Assembly: GCF_015477835.1 (NCBI RefSeq)
Contig: NZ_JADLQN010000003.1
Span: forward strand, 124,001 to 188,000
Direction: 5' to 3'
Length of the DNA: 64,000 nt
DNA from: Nocardia higoensis
GTDB taxonomy: Bacteria; Actinomycetota; Actinomycetes; Mycobacteriales; Mycobacteriaceae
In this document: in pieces, positions 59,470 through 64,000 of the stretch
Layout of the letters: each line of letters starts with the position of its first letter
How positions within the stretch are numbered: position 1 is the first letter of the stretch
Notes under the pieces: generated by a model
The model's input: only the letters and a program-made list of their open reading frames with translations
What the model was told of the DNA's origin: nothing
Database searches by the model: none
Program-made: the position numbers and the translations under genes

Positions 59470-59607
59470 ATGAAGAAAACGATGACCAGGACCGGCGGCG
59501 CCGATTCCGGTTCGGGTGTCGAGATCGACGGCCTGCTGGGAATGCTCCTCGGCCTGCTCGGCACCTCGGCCTCCACCGGTTCGGGTGCCAGCAGCGGCGT
59601 CGGCTGA
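59470..59607 (+). CDS. 45-residue Gly/Leu/Ser-rich small protein
   Basis: This small gene opens with GAGGAGAAGTCA-ATG, a very good ribosome-binding site, and encodes MKKTMTRTGGADSGSGVEID followed by GLLGMLLGLLGTSAS and a Gly/Ser-rich end. The GADSGS-LLG-LLGLLG pattern recalls the SADSL-LLGGLLGGG units of the duplicated secreted proteins at 28-29 kb, but there is no signal peptide. It lies alone before the methyltransferase gene. The function is unknown; a membrane-active peptide is one possibility. Confidence 0.65.
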   Translation: MKKTMTRTGGADSGSGVEIDGLLGMLLGLLGTSASTGSGASSGVG

Positions 59608-59697
59608 TCCAGGCGGGCGGGTCCGGTTGCGCGCGGCGACCGGGCCCGCCACGGGCGCGCGGCGAGGCCGGTAACGGGTTGTGCGAAACTCGGCGCC

Positions 59698-60501
59698 GTG
59701 CTGAGAGCCGAGAAAGCGCCACCTCGCGCGGTGACACCGCGGCCGTCGCGCGCACGATTCGCACAGCGTGCGACCCTGCGCCGCGCCGTCGGCCTGCTCA
59801 CCAGCTTTCGCTTCGAACAGAGCGACCCCGCGCGCTTCTACGGCGGCATCGCCGCCGACAGCGCCACCATGCTCGCCGATTTCTATGCCGACCTGGCCGG
59901 CGCCGATCTCACCGGCGCGACCGTGCTCGATGTCGGCGGCGGCCCCGGGTACTTCGCCGACGAATTCGCCCGCGCGGGAGCGCGGTACATTCCCGTGGAG
60001 CCCGACCCCTCGGAAATGCACGCGGCCGGGCTGACCATGTCCGCCGCGGTGCGCGGTTCCGGAATGGCACTACCCTTCCGCGACAATGCCGTCGACATCT
60101 GCTTTTCATCCAACGTGGCCGAGCACGTTCCCGAACCGTGGACGATGGCCGACGAAATGGTGCGGGTGACCCGCCCCGGTGGTCTGATCGTTCTCTCCTA
60201 CACCCTCTGGTGGGGTCCTTTCGGCGGGCACGAGACCGGACCGTGGCACTACCTGGGCGGCGAGTACGCCGCCAGGCGGTATCGGCGCAAGCACGGCCGC
60301 GAGCCCAAGAATCGCTTCGGGACATCACTGTTCGCGGTGGGCGCCGCCGACGGACTCCGCTGGGCCGCGCGGACCTCCGCGCACGTGCACGCGACGTTCC
60401 CGCGTTACCATCCGCACTGGGCCTGGTGGCTGGTCCGCGTTCCGCTGGTCAGAGAGTTATTGGTGAGCAATCTGGTCGTCGTGGCGACGAAGCCGCACTG
60501 A
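59698..60501 (+). CDS. Class I SAM-dependent methyltransferase (Rv0224c-like)
   Basis: This encodes 267 residues from GTG 59698. The Methyltransf_11 core is clear: VLDVGGGPGYFADEFARAG (motif I, about 80-98), PVEPDPSEMHAAG, GSGMALPFRDNAVDICFSSNVAEHVPEP (motifs II-III), RVTRPGGLIVLSY. A basic helical N-terminus precedes it. By gene order it matches Rv0224c. The substrate is not evident; an envelope lipid or glycan is possible from context. Its last 45 bp overlap a convergent gene. Confidence 0.9.
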   Translation: MLRAEKAPPRAVTPRPSRARFAQRATLRRAVGLLTSFRFEQSDPARFYGGIAADSATMLADFYADLAGADLTGATVLDVGGGPGYFADEFARAGARYIPVEPDPSEMHAAGLTMSAAVRGSGMALPFRDNAVDICFSSNVAEHVPEPWTMADEMVRVTRPGGLIVLSYTLWWGPFGGHETGPWHYLGGEYAARRYRRKHGREPKNRFGTSLFAVGAADGLRWAARTSAHVHATFPRYHPHWAWWLVRVPLVRELLVSNLVVVATKPH

Positions 60502-60786
60502 CCCCAGCCTGCGCATCGCCCCACGCGGCTCGGAAACCGGCGGCTCCCACGGCGATTCCCGCATCGCCAGTCCCACGGTCTCCAATGTCGTCAAACCGAC
60601 CTGACCGGCCAGCCTGTCCACCGTCGCCACCGCCTCGGCTGCCTGCATGGCGGCCGTGGCCTGTTCGAGGGTCAAGGTGCGGCCCGGCAGGAAGGAGACG
60701 ACCCATCCTCCGATGCCCACACTCTTGGCCTGATGGTCGGTCCGGTCGCTGGTCATCAGCGACCGATCGATCACATGCACCGCCAT
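60457..60786 (-). CDS. Hypothetical protein convergent with the methyltransferase
   Basis: This 109-residue protein of unknown family has a mixed composition: GIGGWVVSFLPGRTLTLEQATAAMQAAEAVATVDRLAG, then a Pro/Arg-rich tail. It has a GAGGA ribosome-binding site. The last 15 codons overlap the 3' end of the methyltransferase gene in the opposite direction. This is the less conserved part of both proteins, so a shorter true end cannot be excluded. Confidence 0.6.
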   Translation of the reverse strand: MAVHVIDRSLMTSDRTDHQAKSVGIGGWVVSFLPGRTLTLEQATAAMQAAEAVATVDRLAGQVGLTTLETVGLAMRESPWEPPVSEPRGAMRRLGSVRLRRHDDQIAHQ

Positions 60787-60966
60787 AGCCCGTCCTCCCC
60801 AGCTTATGAGTAGCTACAGCATCCACCTCCGGGCAACACTTCGCAATAGTGCGTTCTCGCGAAAACCGAACCGACAGGTTGGAATTCACGCAGGTCAGCA
60901 CCGGCGGCCGGAGGAAAACTGAAACAGGTTACAGACATAGCGGGGGCAAAACTGTAACGTGTTCTC

Positions 60967-62409
60967 ATGCACTACGACAGCTTGTTCATCGGTGGCCGCT
61001 GGACCGCACCGGCCGGCTCCGAACGCCTCCAGGTCATCTCACCGGCCACGGTCGAACCGGTGGGCAGCGTCCCCGTCGTGACCCGCGCCGACGTCGACGC
61101 GGCCGTCGCCGCCGCCCGCCACGCCTTCGACCACGGACCGTGGCCGTCCACCCCGCCCGCCGAGCGCGCCGAGGTCCTGACCAGGGCCGCCCGGCTCATC
61201 GAGCAGAAATCGGGCGAGCTGGCGGCGGCACTGACCGCGGAGATGGGCGCGACCGGGCTCGCCGCGATCACCCTCAACCAACTGCCCGCGACGGCCGCCC
61301 TCGACGCCTTCGCCACACTGGCCCAGACCTTCCCGTGGACACAGACCCGCACCGGCTTGTTCGGCACCACCCGGGTCAGCCGTGAGCCGCTCGGCGTCGT
61401 CGCCGCGGTCACCGCCTGGAACGTGCCACTGTTCCTCGCGGTGAACAAATTGGCACCCGCCTTGCTGGCCGGTTGCACGATCGTGCTCAAGCCCTCCCCC
61501 TTGACACCGTTGAGCGCCAATATCGTCGCCGACATCTTCACCGAGGCGGGCGTGCCCGAGGGCGTGATCTCCGTGCTCCCGGCCGAAGCCGAGGTCGCCG
61601 AATACCTGATCGGACATCCCGGCGTGGACAAGGTGACCTTCACCGGCAGCACTCCGGTGGGCCGCCGGATCGCCGCCATCGCCGGTGAGCAACTCAAGAG
61701 CGTCTCCCTCGAACTGGGCGGCAAGTCCGCGGCCATCCTGCTCGAGGACTTCGACCTCGCCAACATCCCGGTGCTGGCGTTCTCCGGCTTGCTGAACAGC
61801 GGCCAGGGCTGCGTCGCCCAGACCCGCATCCTCGCCCCGCGCGGCCGCTACGACGAGATCACCGACGCACTGGTCGAGCACGTGCGCACGCTGAAGACCG
61901 GCGATCCCACCGATCCCGCCGTGACCTTCGGTCCGCTCATCTCCGAGCGCCAGCGCGAGCGGGTCGAGGGCTACATCGCCACAGGCAAGGCCGAGGGCGC
62001 GCGCCTGGTGCTCGGCGGCGGCAGGCCCGAAGGCGTGGAGCGCGGATGGTTCGTCGAGCCGACCATCTTCGCCGATGTGGACAACAAGTCGACCATCGCG
62101 CAGGAGGAGATCTTCGGACCGGTGCTCTCGGTCATCCCCTACAGCACCGAGGACGAGGCGGTCGACATCGCCAACGATTCGGTCTACGGTCTGGCCGGCT
62201 CGGTGTGGACCGCCGACATCGAGCATGGCGCCGAGATCGCCGCGCGAGTGCGTACCGGCACCTACGCGATCAACTGGTACGCCTTCGACCCGACCTCCCC
62301 CTTCGGCGGGTACAAGAACTCCGGGCTGGGCAGGGAGAACGGCCCCGAGGGCCTCGACGCGTTCTGTGAGCAGAAGTCGCTGCTCATGCCCATGGGCTGG
62401 ACCGGCTAG
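60967..62409 (+). CDS. NAD(P)-dependent aldehyde dehydrogenase (Rv0223c-like)
   Basis: This 480-residue ALDH oxidises an aldehyde to the acid. The catalytic Glu249 lies in LELGGKS, Cys282 in SGQGCVAQTR, and the cofactor site FTGSTPVG near 222; the C-terminal EEIFGPVLSVIPY and NWYAFDPTSPFGGYKNSGLGRENG blocks are complete. The length is normal. By position it is Rv0223c. The substrate is not predictable. A terminator follows at 62433-62467. Confidence 0.92.
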   Translation: MHYDSLFIGGRWTAPAGSERLQVISPATVEPVGSVPVVTRADVDAAVAAARHAFDHGPWPSTPPAERAEVLTRAARLIEQKSGELAAALTAEMGATGLAAITLNQLPATAALDAFATLAQTFPWTQTRTGLFGTTRVSREPLGVVAAVTAWNVPLFLAVNKLAPALLAGCTIVLKPSPLTPLSANIVADIFTEAGVPEGVISVLPAEAEVAEYLIGHPGVDKVTFTGSTPVGRRIAAIAGEQLKSVSLELGGKSAAILLEDFDLANIPVLAFSGLLNSGQGCVAQTRILAPRGRYDEITDALVEHVRTLKTGDPTDPAVTFGPLISERQRERVEGYIATGKAEGARLVLGGGRPEGVERGWFVEPTIFADVDNKSTIAQEEIFGPVLSVIPYSTEDEAVDIANDSVYGLAGSVWTADIEHGAEIAARVRTGTYAINWYAFDPTSPFGGYKNSGLGRENGPEGLDAFCEQKSLLMPMGWTG

Positions 62410-62432
62410 ACGGTCGTCGGACGGAGATCACG

Positions 62433-62467
62433 CCGCCGCCGCTCCCTCGAACGAGGGACGGCGGCGG
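62433..62467 (+). terminator. Terminator after the aldehyde dehydrogenase gene
   Basis: CCGCCGCCG...TCCCTCG pairs with CGAGGGA...CGGCGGCGG, with one bulged C, 23 bp after the stop at 62409. Confidence 0.75.
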
Positions 62468-62494
62468 TGTGGCGTCGCGGGCCCGCCCGCGACC

Positions 62495-62725
62495 TCAGTC
62501 GCGTGCGCGATCCGCGGCTGCCAGCACCCTGATGACCGGTTCACATCGGCGGATCCGGCCGGGCGCGCTGTCGGGATCGGCATCAGAATCGACGGGTAGG
62601 TCCTCGACCCACACCTCGTATCCGGGTGGCAATACCTGCTGCAATCGTCCCGCCGCCCGATGGGCAGGCGTACTGGTCGGCGTTCCGTGCGACGCCGCGG
62701 CTCCGGGGATGTCCTGTTCGACCAT
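62495..62725 (-). CDS. Small hypothetical protein
   Basis: This encodes 76 residues (MVEQDIPGAAASHGTPTSTP...) with a segment PPGYEVWVEDLPVDSDADPDS and a C-terminus with one Cys. GAGGTGG lies 8 nt before the ATG at 62725. It is acidic and probably small and soluble. No family is recognised. Confidence 0.6.
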   Translation of the reverse strand: MVEQDIPGAAASHGTPTSTPAHRAAGRLQQVLPPGYEVWVEDLPVDSDADPDSAPGRIRRCEPVIRVLAAADRARD

Positions 62726-63110
62726 GCTCGGACCACCTCTCACATTGCCTCGGATTCTACTGGTCACCCGCCGTTCAGGTACCGCAATGAGAGTGAAGAA
62801 AGCATCTTTCACAGAACGTGTTGCCGCCGCGCGCAACAGGTTGGAATTACACGCCGACCGACCTTCCGATAACCCGGAGAAACCGTCGGATATGCGACCG
62901 GATATCTCTTTCCGGCACTGGAACGCATTACCGCGCAACCAATTCCGGAGCACTGGCCACCGCAATGGATGAGCTCCGGTGAAAATCACCCGACCGCGAT
63001 CGGATTGCATACTGCGAAACGCCCGATCGTCATCATCCGTCTTACCCCGGCGCACCGCGGGCAAACCGGTGAAAGGTCACGAAAACGAATTATGTTCGAG
63101 AAATGGAAAA
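62726..63110. other. Interval before pckA terminator
   Basis: About 385 bases with no well-supported gene. A plus-strand frame from ATG 62787 (62 codons, MRVKKASFTERVAAARNRLE) lacks a ribosome-binding site; it is AT-richer than the neighbours and might be a small regulatory or decayed gene. Confidence 0.4.
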
Positions 63111-63140
63111 AGGCCCCGGAGCGCGAAAGCTCCGGGGCCT
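63111..63140 (-). terminator. Rho-independent terminator of pckA
   Basis: A 12-bp perfect stem (AGGCCCCGGAGC / GCTCCGGGGCCT) with a 6-nt loop and, in the leftward transcript, a following run of five T residues (63106-63110). This is one of few terminators here with a true U tract. Confidence 0.92.
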
Positions 63141-63165
63141 CGGGGCATTACGGCGGGCTCGCCGA

Positions 63166-64000
63166 TCAGCCCAGACGCTGCTTCAGCGCCTCGAATTCGT
63201 CGCGGACGCCGCTGGGCAGCTTGTCACCGACGAACTCGAACCACTCCTCGATCAGCGGGAGCTCCTTGCGCCACTCCTCGGCGTCCACCACGAGCGCGGC
63301 GTCCACATCGTCGGCGTCCACATCGAGGCCGTCCAGGTCCAGATGCGCCGCGCGCGGCACATTGCCGATCGGGGTCTCCTCGGCGCCGGCGGTGCCTTCG
63401 ATGCGGCCGACGATCCACTCCAGCACGCGGGAGTTCTCACCGAATCCGGGCCACAGGAAGCGGCCGTCCTCGCCACGGCGGAACCAGTTGACGTAGAAGA
63501 TCTTCGGCATCTTGTTCGCGTCGGCGTTCTTGCCCAGCTGGATCCAGTGATCCAGGTAGTCGCCCACGTGGTAGCCCAGGAACGGCAGCATCGCCATCGG
63601 GTCGCGGCGCACGGTACCGACCTTGCCCTCGGCGGCGGCGGTCTGCTCCGAGGACAGCGTCGCGCCCATGAACACGCCGTGCTGCCAGTCGAAGGACTCG
63701 GTCACCAGCGGGACAGTGGTCTTGCGACGTCCGCCGAACAGAATGGCCGAGATCGGCACACCCTGCGGATCGTCCCACTCGGGGGCCAGGATCGGGCACT
63801 GCGACATCGGGGTGCAGTAGCGGGAGTTCGGGTGCGCGGCCAGCGTCTCCGTCTCGCGGAGGTACCAGTCGTTGCCCTTCCAATCGACGAGGTGGTCGGG
63901 CTCGCCCTCCAGACCTTCCCACCACACGTCGTTGTCGTCGGTCAGCGCGACATTGGTGTAGACGGTGTTACCCGCCTCCATGGTCGCCATCGCGTTCGGG
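63166..64000 (-). CDS. pckA: Phosphoenolpyruvate carboxykinase (GTP), C-terminal part, runs off the right edge
   Basis: The 277 visible residues are the C-terminal half of GTP-dependent PEPCK, which converts oxaloacetate and GTP to PEP in gluconeogenesis. Motifs: TNVALTDDNDVWWEGL, ILFGGRRKTTVPLVTES, MGATLSSEQTAAAEGKVGTVRRDPMAMLPF, KIFYVNWFRR, and FLWPGFGENSRVLEWI. The full enzyme is about 610 residues; the N-terminus lies beyond base 64000, since the frame stays open there. A U-tract terminator follows the stop. In mycobacteria pckA (Rv0211) lies in the same chromosomal neighbourhood. Confidence 0.95.
   Translation of the reverse strand, partial: PNAMATMEAGNTVYTNVALTDDNDVWWEGLEGEPDHLVDWKGNDWYLRETETLAAHPNSRYCTPMSQCPILAPEWDDPQGVPISAILFGGRRKTTVPLVTESFDWQHGVFMGATLSSEQTAAAEGKVGTVRRDPMAMLPFLGYHVGDYLDHWIQLGKNADANKMPKIFYVNWFRRGEDGRFLWPGFGENSRVLEWIVGRIEGTAGAEETPIGNVPRAAHLDLDGLDVDADDVDAALVVDAEEWRKELPLIEEWFEFVGDKLPSGVRDEFEALKQRLG

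Noticed and set aside
62787..62972. 62-codon plus-strand frame beginning MRVKKASFTERVAAARNRLE
   Set aside because: No ribosome-binding site and no recognisable family; kept only as a note in the interval entry.

Overview
The window is high-GC actinobacterial DNA from a mycolic-acid-containing member of the Mycobacteriales, most likely Nocardia or a close relative. The evidence is a right half that follows the mycobacterial chromosome block around aftD (an arabinogalactan arabinosyltransferase with its small DUF2613 partner, LpqI/NagZ, a fadA2-fabG4-htdX lipid cluster, a DUF3068 protein, and Rv0223c-Rv0228-like genes leading to pckA), plus DUF5685 and DUF6572 proteins and a lysin-B-type esterase, which acts on mycolate cell walls.

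Layout. 0-3.7 kb: the end of a larger gene, a secreted DUF4185 protein, an IS3-family remnant and an intact IS256-family element. 3.8-8.5 kb: a leftward cassette with a 983-residue polymorphic-toxin-like protein carrying a PD-(D/E)XK nuclease core, a candidate immunity gene and a DUF6572 gene. 8.7-25.4 kb: a leftward, compact, siphophage-tail gene set. It holds a divergent XRE regulatory switch with repeated operators, small coupled early genes, a lysin-B-like esterase, tail terminator, major tail protein, the tail assembly chaperone pair with a canonical -1 slippery heptamer, a short tape-measure-like protein with a muralytic N-terminus, distal tail, tail-tip and fibre proteins, amidase endolysin, holin and a coiled-coil membrane protein. 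I find no capsid, portal, protease, terminase, integrase or replication gene in this stretch. This makes a non-contractile (F-type) tailocin or domesticated phage tail the most interesting reading of the window. 25.4-29.7 kb: sparse accessory DNA with a second DUF6572 gene and two tandemly duplicated small secreted proteins, one with amplified internal repeats.

29.7-46.8 kb: housekeeping and envelope genes. These are a VanW-family membrane protein, a short-form 6-phosphogluconate dehydrogenase, a lipoprotein/membrane pair, divergent fadA2/fabG4 with htdX and a TetR gene whose promoter shares the same palindrome, a cysteine-tailed DUF5685 protein, LpqI, a universal stress protein, an MFS exporter divergent from a LysR regulator, and isochorismate synthase.

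46.9-64 kb: the cell-wall block. It contains DUF2613 and AftD, an acyltransferase, DUF3068/PorA-family protein, a Wzx/MATE-like flippase, a large membrane protein, a GT4 glycosyltransferase, a tiny Gly/Leu-rich peptide gene, a SAM methyltransferase, an aldehyde dehydrogenase, small unknowns, and the C-terminal part of GTP-dependent PEP carboxykinase running off the right edge.
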